64,000 nt of DNA. It comes from Oscillibacter faecalis_A (GTDB lineage: Bacteria > Bacillota > Clostridia > Oscillospirales > Oscillospiraceae). The stretch covers positions 1-64,000 of the forward strand of contig NZ_JARFXX010000010.1 of NCBI RefSeq assembly GCF_029218125.1, written 5' to 3'. This document shows, one piece after another, positions 9,170 to 17,711 of the stretch. Under the pieces are notes generated by a model. The model ran no database searches, was not told where the DNA came from, and saw nothing but the letters and a program-made list of their open reading frames with translations. Within the stretch, counting starts at the first letter, position 1, and every line of letters starts with the position of its first letter. A program made the position numbers and the translations under genes.

Positions 9170-9823
9170 GCTAAGGCAGCGGCAACGGAACAGGTAAATC
9201 TTGCGGCTTAGGTGCGGGTCTGTTTTCCCCACGGAACACCCCTCGTTGCCGATGGAGGCGGTTCCCCTTTCAGTTCCGAGGCACACCGTTGCCGGATGCG
9301 CTACCCGATTGCCACTGAGTCCGCACTGCAATCCCTGATCCGTTTCCAAAGAACAGCCTAGGTGTTTTCCACCGCAGTCTGTCCGTTTCTTTAGCCTCTT
9401 TTGCAAAACGGGTTTCAGCGGGCGATCACGGTGATCGTTCCGGCCGGAACGAATACCGTGTAGATCCCGCATCCACCCGCTCCACGCAAGGCAGGCTACA
9501 TCTGCACACAGCGTTACGCGCCAAATCGGCGCGATGCACCGCATTGCAGGTTCAAATCTGCTTCGTACACAAATCGAAAATACCGCTACGGGAGTACGTT
9601 CATGCACAAGAGCAGGTCTCCACGGAAACAGGGTCGGGGTAACCATGCCATTGGAAATCGCCCTGAGTCCGCAAGCGTTCAGCACGCTTCCTCCCAGCAT
9701 CCACCCAAAACTGGGCGTTTCAAGCAAACACCAGAAGTTTCACAGGTATGCCCTTCGGAGGCTTTTTAGGTCCTCCCTCGGAAACGACAGATCTGACTAG
9801 AATACTGCGCCGCCGCTTAGCTT
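9170..9823 (-). ncRNA. ole: OLE RNA (ornate large extremophilic RNA)
   Basis: About 650 bases without a credible gene but rich in local complementarity sit between ispA and oapA. Minus-strand GCTAAG at the 5' end (9816-9821) pairs with CTTAGC at the 3' end (9170-9175), and beside it GCGGC pairs with GCCGC (9179-9183), so the ends form a closing stem. Internal hairpins include GTTCCGGCCGGAAC. A sigma-A promoter lies at the expected distance upstream. OLE RNAs are known to be about 600 nt, to sit among isoprenoid genes near xseB-ispA and dxs, and to be followed by oapA; every element is present. Ends are estimates. Confidence 0.85.
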
Positions 9824-9828
9824 TTGTC

Positions 9829-9857
9829 AGTATAGCACAGCCCATGAAAATATGCAA
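9829..9857 (-). promoter_or_regulatory. Promoter of OLE RNA and oapA (sigma-A type)
   Basis: Minus-strand TTGCAT (9852-9857), a 17-base spacer and TATACT (9829-9834) put the start of transcription near 9822, at the base of the RNA's closing stem. Confidence 0.75.
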
Positions 9858-9957
9858 CCATTTCTGTATATACAATGTAAATATACACATGCTCCGCGGC
9901 CTTCATTTTACGTCTTATTAACGGACATTGCAGAGTTTCCTTCATCGCTTACCCAAC

Positions 9958-9990
9958 AGAAAACCGGCCGCGAAGTGCTCCGCAGCCGGT
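9958..9990 (-). terminator. Terminator after ispA
   Basis: On the minus strand ACCGGCTGCG pairs with CGCGGCCGGT (one G-U pair) and is followed by only four T, so termination may be partial. It separates ispA from the OLE promoter. Confidence 0.65.
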
Positions 9991-9994
9991 CCGT

Positions 9995-10897
9995 TTATTT
10001 TTTCCGCTCCGTCATGGCGTCCGCCAGCGTACAGAGAAACTCCGTGCTCCCCTGCCATTTGCAGGCTCTTAAGGCTTCCTTTGCCCTTTCCGTATAGGCC
10101 AACACCCGGCGTTCGCATTCCTCCAAGCCCAGCAGGGTCACATAGGTAGACTTCCGGTTGGAGGCATCAGAGCCGATTGGCTTTCCAAATTCCTCCGCGC
10201 TGCCAATCACATCCAGCATATCGTCCCGAATCTGAAATGCCAGCCCCACATTGGTGGCGTATACCCGTGCCGCCTCGAAGCAGCGTTCCTCCACCACCCG
10301 GTGGCCGGAGGATGCCGCAACGCCCATCATGCACGCGGCCCGCAGCAGCGCGCCGGTCTTTTTATTGTTGATGACGGTCAGCTCCTCCGCAGTGTGGAGG
10401 ACCTTTCCATCTCCAATGGTATCAAAATACTGTCCGCCGCACATTCCCTGTTCACCGGCTGCCTCCGCCAAAATTTTAGCCGACACAGCCGGAGCAAAGC
10501 TCCCCTTCTCCTGCCATGGACCTTCAGCGGAAAGAACCGTTTGAAAAGCGGCCGCCTGAAGGGCGTCGCCCGCCAGAGTCGCCACACACTCGCCGTAGAC
10601 CTTATGGTTGGTGGGTCTGCCCCGGCGGAGATCGTCATTATCCATGCAGGGCAAATCATCGTGAATCAGCGAATAGGTGTGCAGCATTTCCACACCGCAG
10701 CCGAAATCCAACGCTTCCTCCATGGCGCCGCCGGCGGCCTCGCAGAATTTCATAGCCAAAATCGGCCGTATCCGCTTGCCCCCGGCCAAAAGACTATACC
10801 GCATGGCCGCCTGAAGACCGTCGCCGGGGAAAAATTCCGCAAGCCGCTTTTCCACCAGCGCCTTCGCAGCGGAAAGCTCCTTTTCAAAATCCGTCAT
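9995..10897 (-). CDS. ispA: Farnesyl/geranyl diphosphate synthase
   Basis: A trans-isoprenyl diphosphate synthase adding isopentenyl diphosphate to allylic primers. The 300-residue product has the first Asp-rich motif DDLPCMD at 80-86 followed by NDDLRRGRP, and the second motif DDMLD in the C-terminal half. The start at 10897 follows GGAGG, three bases after the xseB stop. Length and motif spacing fit short-chain (C15) enzymes; exact product length cannot be read from sequence alone. Confidence 0.92.
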   Translation of the reverse strand: MTDFEKELSAAKALVEKRLAEFFPGDGLQAAMRYSLLAGGKRIRPILAMKFCEAAGGAMEEALDFGCGVEMLHTYSLIHDDLPCMDNDDLRRGRPTNHKVYGECVATLAGDALQAAAFQTVLSAEGPWQEKGSFAPAVSAKILAEAAGEQGMCGGQYFDTIGDGKVLHTAEELTVINNKKTGALLRAACMMGVAASSGHRVVEERCFEAARVYATNVGLAFQIRDDMLDVIGSAEEFGKPIGSDASNRKSTYVTLLGLEECERRVLAYTERAKEALRACKWQGSTEFLCTLADAMTERKK

Positions 10898-10900
10898 ACG

Positions 10901-11137
10901 TCAGTCCTCCGTGCTCTCAAACGGCAGCTCCACAGGCGCACTGTCAGGCCCCTTCATCAGCTTTACTACCTGCTGCTCCGCCTTGTCCAATTCTGCGGTA
11001 CAGGCGTTTGCCAGCTTCGTTCCCTCTTCAAAAAGGCTCAAGGATGCCGCCAATGCGGCATCGCCCTTTTCCAGAAGCGCTACAATCTCCTCCAAACGGG
11101 CCAGCTTTTCCTCAAAGCTCATTTTTTTTACAGCCAT
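10901..11137 (-). CDS. xseB: Exodeoxyribonuclease VII small subunit
   Basis: The 78-residue product begins MAVKKMSFEEKLARLEEIVALLEKG, a helical pattern typical of XseB, and ends in a short acidic tail. It binds XseA to form the single-strand-specific exonuclease VII. The ATG lies 26 bases inside the 3' end of xseA, after GAGGAGG, so translation is coupled. Confidence 0.93.
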   Translation of the reverse strand: MAVKKMSFEEKLARLEEIVALLEKGDAALAASLSLFEEGTKLANACTAELDKAEQQVVKLMKGPDSAPVELPFESTED

Positions 11138-12344
11138 CGTCTTCCTCCTCTATGGTGTTGACCACGGCGGTAAAGCCGCCGCTTCCTAATGTCACATGAA
11201 CATATTCCCCCCGGCTCAGCTCCGCGCTGCTCCGCAGCACCTCCCCCGCCTCATTGCGGGCCACGGCATAGCCGCGGCTCAAAACTTTCAAGGGACTCAT
11301 AGCATCCAGTGAAGCCGCAGCGGCTGTAAAGGCTTGCCGCTTCCTTCCGATTGCGGCCCCGGTCAGGTCTCCCAAGCGCTGTTGAAGGTGCGCCAGCTCC
11401 ATCCGCCTATCCTGTACATAAGCAAGGTGATCAGTTAAGACTCGCTTGCGCTTCAGCTCCTCCAAGCGCTCCCGCAGAGTGCGCAGTCGAACCGTTTCGC
11501 TGCCGGTCAGTCGGTTTTCCAAATCGCCGAGCTGCCGCAAAAGCGCTCCCTGATCCGGCACCGCGATCTCAGCGGCATTGGAGGGCGTAGACGCCCGGGC
11601 ATCCGCCACGAAATCCGAAATTGTCACATCCGGTTCATGGCCCACCGCCGAGATCACCGGCGTTTCACAGGCATAGATAGCCCGTGCCACCCGTTCATCG
11701 TTAAAGGCCCACAGATCCTCCATGGAACCGCCGCCCCGACCGGTGATAATAACATCGCCGATTTTCCACTGGTCCGCATAGCGGATGGCCCCGGCGATCT
11801 CCGCCGGCGCTTCCGCCCCTTGGACCCGCACCGGCAGCAAAATCACCTTTGCCAAGGGATAGCGCCGCCGCAGGATTCGAATCATGTCATGAACCGCCGC
11901 TCCGGCGGCGGAGGTCACAACGGCGATTCTATTTGGAAATTTCGGCAGAGGCTTTTTATGCTCGGAATCGAACAGCCCCTCCCGGTACAGCTTTTCCTTC
12001 AGCTGCTCAAAGGCCACGGAAAGATCGCCTGCTCCCTCCGGGGTCAGGGATTCGCAGTATAGCTGATAGGCACCGTCCCTTGGAAATACACTGACACGGC
12101 CGACCGCCAGAACCTTCATGCCGTTTTCCGGGCGGAAGCGCAGGCGCATGGCCTGTCCCTTGAACATCACACAGCGAATTGCGCCCGTCTGGTCCTTCAA
12201 GGAAAAATAGTGATGTCCCGACGGATACATTTTATAGTTGGATATTTCGCCCCGAACGCAGATACCGGAGAGCATGGGCTCCTGATCCAGCAGGAGCTTC
12301 ACCAGCTCATTGACCTCTGTGACGGTGAAAATATGTCGTTCCAT
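11112..12344 (-). CDS. xseA: Exodeoxyribonuclease VII large subunit
   Basis: The 410-residue product has an N-terminal OB fold (residues 1-100, RGEISNYKMYPSGHHYFSLKD) and the catalytic XseA domain with RGGGSMEDLWAFNDE and ISAVGHEPDVTISDFVAD, followed by a helical region and a C-terminal segment with LSRGYAV. It degrades single-stranded DNA with XseB. The start follows AAGGAG and lies just after the acyltransferase stop. Confidence 0.95.
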   Translation of the reverse strand: MERHIFTVTEVNELVKLLLDQEPMLSGICVRGEISNYKMYPSGHHYFSLKDQTGAIRCVMFKGQAMRLRFRPENGMKVLAVGRVSVFPRDGAYQLYCESLTPEGAGDLSVAFEQLKEKLYREGLFDSEHKKPLPKFPNRIAVVTSAAGAAVHDMIRILRRRYPLAKVILLPVRVQGAEAPAEIAGAIRYADQWKIGDVIITGRGGGSMEDLWAFNDERVARAIYACETPVISAVGHEPDVTISDFVADARASTPSNAAEIAVPDQGALLRQLGDLENRLTGSETVRLRTLRERLEELKRKRVLTDHLAYVQDRRMELAHLQQRLGDLTGAAIGRKRQAFTAAAASLDAMSPLKVLSRGYAVARNEAGEVLRSSAELSRGEYVHVTLGSGGFTAVVNTIEEEDDGCKKNEL

Positions 12345-12347
12345 TGC

Positions 12348-13445
12348 TCACTCCTTATCCAGCCATCGGCCAAGGCAGGCCGAAGTCCCTGCTTCTACGC
12401 GCCGTGAAAGCTCATCCATGTGGAGCAGGCGGAATATCCACACGCGAAGCACATCCATCAAAGAACAGATCACGTAGATGCCCAGCGCCGCGCCCAATAC
12501 CAAAAGCAGCATAACCGGCGGTGTTTTGGCCGCCAGCACCGAAAATCGGTCCGCCATTCCATATTCCCAAATCAGAGGATGCGCGTGGATAAGATATACG
12601 CTGAAGGCCAGCGGTGCTACCCCTTTAATGAGCTTTTCAAAGCAGGGCGGAATCGAAAGCTGTGCAAAGCACAGCACCAGCGCGGCCGCCGCCAGCAAAA
12701 TCGTCGGCGAGGTATAGCTGGTCAGCAGCACCTTATCACAGGTGCCGCGCTCCGCAGCTATCCAGACCCGGTCTGCCGCCCAATGCACGCTCCACGTGAG
12801 TACGGCGCATATTGCATAGACCGCCGCCCACCCTCCGGAGCCGCGCTTTTTGCCCAGACAGGACAGCCGTAGACAGCCTCCCAAGAGATATAAGCAGCTC
12901 AGCCACAGGACACTGTAGCCGTTATCCGTGAGGAAAACATCCCTTTGCCGCAGCGTTGGCAAAACAGAAAACACGAGAACGATGAAAAGCGCAAGAACCC
13001 TTCTCTGCCGCTCCGAAAGCCTGTCCAACAGCAGATTGAAAAACGGGATGAACAGACACATCCCGAAATAGGCGGTCACATACCAATATTGCCGGAACAG
13101 CACCGGGAAAAATGCGCGGAGCACCCTGTCCCCATCGACACCGCCGGGCAGAAAAGCGGCAAATACCGCCGTAATGCTAACCGTATAAAAAGTGACCCGC
13201 AGCCACAGCGCAATGGCTCCGCTGTACTGAAAACGATGCTGAACGCCAACGTAGCCGGAGATCAGACCATAGCAATTAACAGCGCAGTAAGCCCCCGCCT
13301 CCAGCAGTTTTGCAGCTTCATAGCCTGCCGACAGAGGCGCCGCAGCGGACAATACGCCGCCCTTATTCAAGATGTGCAGGATGATGACCATCCACATGGC
13401 CAGCATCCGCAGCAGGTCGATTCCGTAATTGCGCCGTTCCATCAT
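12348..13445 (-). CDS. Membrane acyltransferase, acyltransferase-3 family
   Basis: A 365-residue integral membrane protein with about ten hydrophobic segments. It opens with RRNYGIDLLRMLAMWMVIILHI, the pattern of family-3 acyltransferases in which the helix-1 His is catalytic, and has a C-terminal FSVYLIHAHPLIWEY segment. Relatives O-acetylate or succinylate cell-surface sugars; the substrate here is unknown. Two adjacent ATGs follow CAGGAG, the second (13442) having better spacing. It lies between nusB and xseA, three bases from xseA, where many clostridia have folD or no gene. Confidence 0.8.
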   Translation of the reverse strand: MMERRNYGIDLLRMLAMWMVIILHILNKGGVLSAAAPLSAGYEAAKLLEAGAYCAVNCYGLISGYVGVQHRFQYSGAIALWLRVTFYTVSITAVFAAFLPGGVDGDRVLRAFFPVLFRQYWYVTAYFGMCLFIPFFNLLLDRLSERQRRVLALFIVLVFSVLPTLRQRDVFLTDNGYSVLWLSCLYLLGGCLRLSCLGKKRGSGGWAAVYAICAVLTWSVHWAADRVWIAAERGTCDKVLLTSYTSPTILLAAAALVLCFAQLSIPPCFEKLIKGVAPLAFSVYLIHAHPLIWEYGMADRFSVLAAKTPPVMLLLVLGAALGIYVICSLMDVLRVWIFRLLHMDELSRRVEAGTSACLGRWLDKE

Positions 13446-13467
13446 CCGCTCCTGTCAGGTAAAATCA

Positions 13468-13514
13468 AAACGGCAGAGCATACGGCAGCTTTTGCCGTAT
13501 CCGCTCTGCCGTTT
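13468..13514 (-). terminator. Terminator after nusB
   Basis: A long dyad: AAACGGCAGAGC pairs with GCTCTGCCGTTT and, inside it, ATACGGCA pairs with TGCCGTAT around a five-base loop. On the minus strand TTTT follows. Confidence 0.8.
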
Positions 13515-13526
13515 GTGCGCCGCTTG

Positions 13527-13976
13527 TCACTGTGAAATTTCCTCACGCGCAAAAGTACCCAGAATACCGTTCATAAACTTAACAGTCTCCGGCGTTTCAT
13601 ATTTTTTGGCGATCTCCACCGCTTCATTGATAGCCGCACCCGTGGGAATATCCTCCATGTATAAAATCTCATACATGGCGACCCGCATGATTGCCGAGGC
13701 TACCAGCGGAATACGGGAAAACTTCCATCCCTTTGCATACTTGGAGATATATCCGTCCAACTCCGCAGAATGCTCGTCAACGCCCTTTACCAAGCGCGTG
13801 ATATACGCCGCCTGCTTGGCATTGGGCGCATCGGCATACAGCGAATCCTCACCGGCCAGCTCCGCGAAAGCCTCCGGCGTCAGACGCTCCTTCAAAAGCT
13901 CATCAACGGTCTTGTCTGTAAAGCTCAGTTCATAGGAAAGATGGGCGGCGATCTCCCGCGCGGTATTCCGTGTCAT
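13527..13976 (-). CDS. nusB: Transcription antitermination factor NusB
   Basis: The 149-residue all-helical product has RIPLVASAIMRVAMYEILY and GAAINEAVEIAKKY, both characteristic of NusB. It works with NusE (S10) on boxA RNA in rRNA antitermination. It follows the Asp23-family gene by 32 bases, a common clostridial pairing. Confidence 0.93.
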   Translation of the reverse strand: MTRNTAREIAAHLSYELSFTDKTVDELLKERLTPEAFAELAGEDSLYADAPNAKQAAYITRLVKGVDEHSAELDGYISKYAKGWKFSRIPLVASAIMRVAMYEILYMEDIPTGAAINEAVEIAKKYETPETVKFMNGILGTFAREEISQ

Positions 13977-14008
13977 AACGTTTCTCGTCCTTTTCTCTTG
14001 TAATGGGT

Positions 14009-14386
14009 TTACGCCAGTGTCACACCGCCGACATGGATATTTACCGTTTCGACTGTGCAGCCGGTCATGGCGCTGACTGCGGAGGCCACCGCCTTCTGCG
14101 CGTTTTCAGCAACCTCCGGGATGGCGTGGCCGTAGGCCACTGTCAGATATAGGTCCAGTGCCAGTCCGGTCTCCGTCATTTCGATCTTAACGCCCTTGGC
14201 GTTTTTCTGTGCACCCTTTTTATTGGTCACAAGATCGGCAACGCTGGAGCCGAGGGTCCCCATTGTGCCGGAAACGCCCTCCACCTCACGGACAGCCCCC
14301 ACGGCAATAGCCGCGATGACCTCCTCAGAGATGTGGATGCTTCCCTTTTCGTCGGAAAGTGTCATATAACCTTTATTTTCAGCCAT
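14009..14386 (-). CDS. Asp23/Gls24 family envelope-stress protein
   Basis: The 125-residue product has the family pattern GSIHISEEVIAAIAVGAVREVEGV, a central DLYLTVAYGHAIPEVAENAQ and a C-terminal VNIHVGGV. Such proteins are soluble and in other Firmicutes associate with the membrane; a specific role next to nusB is not established. It has its own promoter and probably leads a two-gene unit with nusB. Confidence 0.9.
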   Translation of the reverse strand: MAENKGYMTLSDEKGSIHISEEVIAAIAVGAVREVEGVSGTMGTLGSSVADLVTNKKGAQKNAKGVKIEMTETGLALDLYLTVAYGHAIPEVAENAQKAVASAVSAMTGCTVETVNIHVGGVTLA

Positions 14387-14448
14387 TGTAGTTCTCCTTT
14401 TGGCACACGGCAGTGAGCCGCAGTCAATACTTGATTATCTAATGTGCT

Positions 14449-14477
14449 ATTTTAGCATGGATTTTTGGAAAATACAA
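14449..14477 (-). promoter_or_regulatory. Promoter of the Asp23-family gene and nusB
   Basis: Minus-strand TTGTAT (14472-14477), 17 bases and TAAAAT (14449-14454). It lies in the short gap after spoIIIAH, so nusB need not depend on the sporulation operon upstream. Confidence 0.6.
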
Positions 14478-14480
14478 CAG

Positions 14481-15035
14481 CTAATTTGCGGCCATGATTC
14501 GAATTGCGTTGGCGGCATAGCCTGTTTCGGTCATGGCGATATCCGTAATTTTCGCAACATCCGTGGCGTTCAGCTCCCCATCCTTTGTAGAGACCACAAT
14601 GCTCAGAGAATCGTCTCCCATAAACGCAACGCAGTCCTGATACCCCTTTGCCGTGACCAGATTTTCAATCTGTGCCTCCTTCAGCGTGTAAGAGGCCAAA
14701 ACCTGAATGCTTTCGGAGGCTTGGTTTGCCACTGACTGATCGGCGTCCTCCTGCTTGGCAGCGTCCTCCAGCAGAGAGATAGCGCTGTCCCGGGCCTGCT
14801 GACGGGTCAGCCGCGCGGAGGCGAAATAATCATCCCCCTCATAAACCGTGCTCTCTGCAAGGGTTCCTTCCTCCTGCCCCGAGACCAGCGCGGCTTCGCC
14901 CAGAATTTTAGTACCGGCCTCCTCCGCCTTCTGGACTGCCTCCTCCGAGGAATATTTCCAGTTCAGTCCAACTGCCGCGCAAACCAGCACCGCCATAGTC
15001 CCCACCACGATATTCCGCTTGATGTTTCCACGCAT
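14481..15035 (-). CDS. spoIIIAH: Stage III sporulation protein AH
   Basis: The 184-residue protein has a short basic N-terminus and one membrane segment (residues about 9-22, IVVGTMAVLVCAAVGLN), then an extracytoplasmic region with a helical stretch and a C-terminal ring-building fold (VAFMGDDSLSIVV, VAKITDIAMTETGYAANAIRI). SpoIIIAH is the mother-cell partner of forespore SpoIIQ in the feeding-tube channel. The start at 15035 follows GGAGGAGG; the frame stays open far upstream, but that is antisense-like noise. Confidence 0.92.
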   Translation of the reverse strand: MRGNIKRNIVVGTMAVLVCAAVGLNWKYSSEEAVQKAEEAGTKILGEAALVSGQEEGTLAESTVYEGDDYFASARLTRQQARDSAISLLEDAAKQEDADQSVANQASESIQVLASYTLKEAQIENLVTAKGYQDCVAFMGDDSLSIVVSTKDGELNATDVAKITDIAMTETGYAANAIRIMAAN

Positions 15036-15058
15036 AGAGCCTTTCCTCCTCCATATAA

Positions 15059-15571
15059 TTACGGACATTTTGCCACGGTGATGCGGTCGCTGCTCAGGCC
15101 GGTCAAGACGGACACCGCCTCTGTGACCGCCAGCCTGACATCTGCCCGGTCGCCCCCCTGACAGACCACCAGCGCCCCCCGGTACGTGGGGTACAGAATC
15201 CTCGTCACAATGGGGGCCTCCTGATCGTTCAGGTCCAGAAGCACCGTTTCCGATGTTCTGGAATAGTCCTCCGGCGCTGCCGTGCTGCCGCTGTAGCGGA
15301 GCTCCGAGTTCTGCGCCAACTGCCGTTCCCCATTGCTGTCTGCCGTCAGCAGCACCCGCACGGTACCGACGCCTTGAATCTGCCCCAGAATACTCTCCAG
15401 CTCCGTCTGAAGCTCCTGCGCTGAAATCATATCCATCTGCTGCGCGGTTTGGCCAGTCTGCGCCGTATGCTCTGTTCCACCGGGCCATAACAGCAGCCCT
15501 GCGCCCACCAGCAGAATCAAGATCGCATATTTGTATCGGTCCCATAGCTTTTGCACTCCTTTAATTTTCAT
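15059..15571 (-). CDS. spoIIIAG: Stage III sporulation protein AG
   Basis: The 170-residue protein has one N-terminal membrane segment (residues about 14-29, YAILILLVGAGLLLWP) and a ring-forming domain with LESILGQIQGVGTVRVLLT and a C-terminal AVSVLTGLSSDRITVAKC. It forms a ring in the mother cell-forespore channel. Its start overlaps spoIIIAF by 11 bases. Confidence 0.92.
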   Translation of the reverse strand: MKIKGVQKLWDRYKYAILILLVGAGLLLWPGGTEHTAQTGQTAQQMDMISAQELQTELESILGQIQGVGTVRVLLTADSNGERQLAQNSELRYSGSTAAPEDYSRTSETVLLDLNDQEAPIVTRILYPTYRGALVVCQGGDRADVRLAVTEAVSVLTGLSSDRITVAKCP

Positions 15572-16040
15572 TAAGCCACACCTGTCTTTCCACGGGTATC
15601 CCCAATTCGGCCTCTATCCAGCGGGACAGCTCACGAGACGGTGTACCGGTAAGCTCCGCAGATACAGGTACCGGCACACCCTCGCTGTTTTCCTCTGTCC
15701 CGACCTTGATACGGACAGTCAGCCCCATACGCGCCGCCTTGTCCAATATATATGCCTCCGTTTCACTTTCTATGAGCGTTCCCAGCTCCTTTTTCCGTTC
15801 CTCCTCAAGCTTTGTCCGATAGGTCTCTACCTGCTTTTCGTATTCAGCAAGGCCCATGTGAACATCGTCCGGCAGCGCTGCCTTTCGAACCGGCTGCAGC
15901 AGTACCAGTAAAAGCAGCAGCCCACCGATAAAGGATGCTGTGTCCCGCAGTGTTCCCTTTGGCGTGATGTACTGCACAACGGACAGCAGCAGCGATACCG
16001 CCGCAACTGCTGTCAGCCATGTCCGCACCGCCGCGATCAT
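15561..16040 (-). CDS. spoIIIAF: Stage III sporulation protein AF
   Basis: The 159-residue protein has two N-terminal membrane segments (about 5-24 and 35-50) and a soluble C-terminal domain with DKAARMGLTVRIKV. The start, ATG at 16040, overlaps the spoIIIAE stop as ATGA. It is part of the SpoIIIA channel complex. Confidence 0.9.
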   Translation of the reverse strand: MIAAVRTWLTAVAAVSLLLSVVQYITPKGTLRDTASFIGGLLLLLVLLQPVRKAALPDDVHMGLAEYEKQVETYRTKLEEERKKELGTLIESETEAYILDKAARMGLTVRIKVGTEENSEGVPVPVSAELTGTPSRELSRWIEAELGIPVERQVWLNEN

Positions 16041-17119
16041 GCGGTCACCGCGGCCACGGAGGCCAATATGGAGATCAGCAGAACTAACGCGCAGCTCCCT
16101 ACCATTCCAAGCAGTAATCCGAACGCACTGCCAAGGCCGCCAATAAGCCCGCAGAGCTCCGAATCTCCGATCGCCGCCGCGAAAAAGTCGGTCAGCTTGT
16201 ACAAAAGATACTGAATGCCGATTCGCAAAAACGGAACCACGCACAGCGCCAGAACGCCCAGCAAGCCGAAAACACCCAGCGTCCCCTTCAGAAGTCCGGC
16301 TCCCACCAGCACTGTTTCCGATGCCTCCGCAATGATTCCCCCCACCACCGGCACTACACCGGAAATTGCTGTTTTTGCAAGACGCACACGGACGCTGTCC
16401 GCTGTTCCCGCGAAAATACCGCTGACAGTGAGATACAGCGTAAACGCCAGCAGCAGCCCTGTCAGCAGCTTGGTGCAGATTGTCTTGATGGCCACCGCCA
16501 CCGCCAACAGCCGCCGGTCACCCAAGCTGCTCCCGGCAGCCAGCGTCCCAACAAACAGGTATACCAAGGGCATCAGCAACCCGCAGATCAGCTCCAGCAG
16601 CAGGTCCGCAAAAAAAACCGTGGCCACCTGCCGCACCGTCGCCCCGGCGGCACCGCCCGCCACTGCAGAAGCCGCCGCCAAGGCCGGCAGCAGTGCCTTT
16701 GAAAAGGTGCTCATCTGCTCCATAACCGCCGTACCGGCCCCCATCAGCGTGTCCAACTGGCCGATGGTCAAAAGCGTGACCGTCAAAACTCCCGCCATGG
16801 AGAGAAAGCGGCTCGTATCGCCGGTTCCCTTCTGGACGCCGCCCACCAGTCCGCACAGCACAGTCGCCAACAGCACCGAAGCGGCGCCGCGAAGCTGACC
16901 CTTTAAAATTGAACCGGCATTTTTCGCAAGATGCTCCCAAATCGCGCCGAGTCCCTCCGCAAGGCTGTCCGGCCCCCAATCCTTAACCTGACTTAATATC
17001 CGATTCGTTTCGTGGGGAAGCGCGTCCGCGACCACAGAAAGCTCATTGTCTGCCCGGACATTGACTGTTAAAAAAAGCAGTGCAGCACATAGGAGGCCGC
17101 AAAATTTCAGATAGTTCAC
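16037..17119 (-). CDS. spoIIIAE: Stage III sporulation protein AE
   Basis: A 360-residue membrane protein with an apparent signal segment (LLCAALLFLTVNVRA) and about seven further hydrophobic segments, the largest membrane component of the SpoIIIA complex. I use the GTG at 17119, which overlaps the spoIIIAD stop as GTGA and follows GGAG; the open frame reaches 17185 inside spoIIIAD. Confidence 0.9.
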   Translation of the reverse strand: MNYLKFCGLLCAALLFLTVNVRADNELSVVADALPHETNRILSQVKDWGPDSLAEGLGAIWEHLAKNAGSILKGQLRGAASVLLATVLCGLVGGVQKGTGDTSRFLSMAGVLTVTLLTIGQLDTLMGAGTAVMEQMSTFSKALLPALAAASAVAGGAAGATVRQVATVFFADLLLELICGLLMPLVYLFVGTLAAGSSLGDRRLLAVAVAIKTICTKLLTGLLLAFTLYLTVSGIFAGTADSVRVRLAKTAISGVVPVVGGIIAEASETVLVGAGLLKGTLGVFGLLGVLALCVVPFLRIGIQYLLYKLTDFFAAAIGDSELCGLIGGLGSAFGLLLGMVGSCALVLLISILASVAAVTA

Positions 17120-17505
17120 CAAATCAACTCCGTCAGTAAATCCAAAACCGCGCTCAGCAGCGGCAGCGCCGTTACCAGCGCGCAAATAGCCCCGGCGAAT
17201 TCCAGCACGGAGGCAAGCGCATTCTGTCCCGCGTCCTTACAAAGATTGCCGCCGATTCGAACGATCAGTGCAATGCCGATGGTCTTATAGAGCGGCAGAA
17301 ACAGCGTATCCGATACGCCACTGTACCCGGTAAGCCGCTTTAAAAAATCAAAAAGCTCCCTCACCGGCGCGGCTAACTGCATCAGCACGGTCACGGCGGC
17401 GGCCAGCGCCAGCAGCAGTGCGATCTCCGGATTACTTTTGCGAAGAAGCAGTCCTGTCAGCGCGGCGATTACACATAGGACCAGTGCCCTTGTTATCTGC
17501 TCCAT
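17116..17505 (-). CDS. spoIIIAD: Stage III sporulation protein AD
   Basis: The 129-residue protein has four hydrophobic segments and the conserved FLPLYKTIGIALIVRIGGNLCKDAG region. The ATG at 17505 lies one base after the spoIIIAC stop; a TTG four codons earlier is also possible. Confidence 0.9.
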   Translation of the reverse strand: MEQITRALVLCVIAALTGLLLRKSNPEIALLLALAAAVTVLMQLAAPVRELFDFLKRLTGYSGVSDTLFLPLYKTIGIALIVRIGGNLCKDAGQNALASVLEFAGAICALVTALPLLSAVLDLLTELIW

Positions 17506-17506
17506 C

Positions 17507-17701
17507 TCAAAGGTCAAACAGGGTCTTGATCATCTGGAACAGTCCGCTGATCTCCTGCACCAAAATCATCATGACTACCACAAGCCCTGCCAGCGTGGTC
17601 ATCATCGCCTGTTCCTCCCGGCCGGAGCGAATCAGCAGTTGGTTCAGCACGGCCACCAAAATCCCCACGGCGGCTATTTTAAAAATCAGATCAACATCCA
17701 T
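17507..17701 (-). CDS. spoIIIAC: Stage III sporulation protein AC
   Basis: A 64-residue two-helix membrane protein (DLIFKIAAVGILVAVLNQLL; TTLAGLVVVMMILVQEI), of the length usual for SpoIIIAC and in the conserved order between AB and AD. Confidence 0.92.
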   Translation of the reverse strand: MDVDLIFKIAAVGILVAVLNQLLIRSGREEQAMMTTLAGLVVVMMILVQEISGLFQMIKTLFDL

Positions 17702-17711
17702 CGTACATTCC

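Noticed and set aside
9170..9727. Reading the open frame from 9727 as an N-terminal extension of the OapA protein
   Set aside because: The translation there has no family character, and the region folds as OLE RNA; a TTG start with a good ribosome site lies at 9142.
15036..15545. A longer SpoIIIAH reaching 15545
   Set aside because: The extension is a shifted reading of spoIIIAG; the real start with GGAGGAGG is at 15035.
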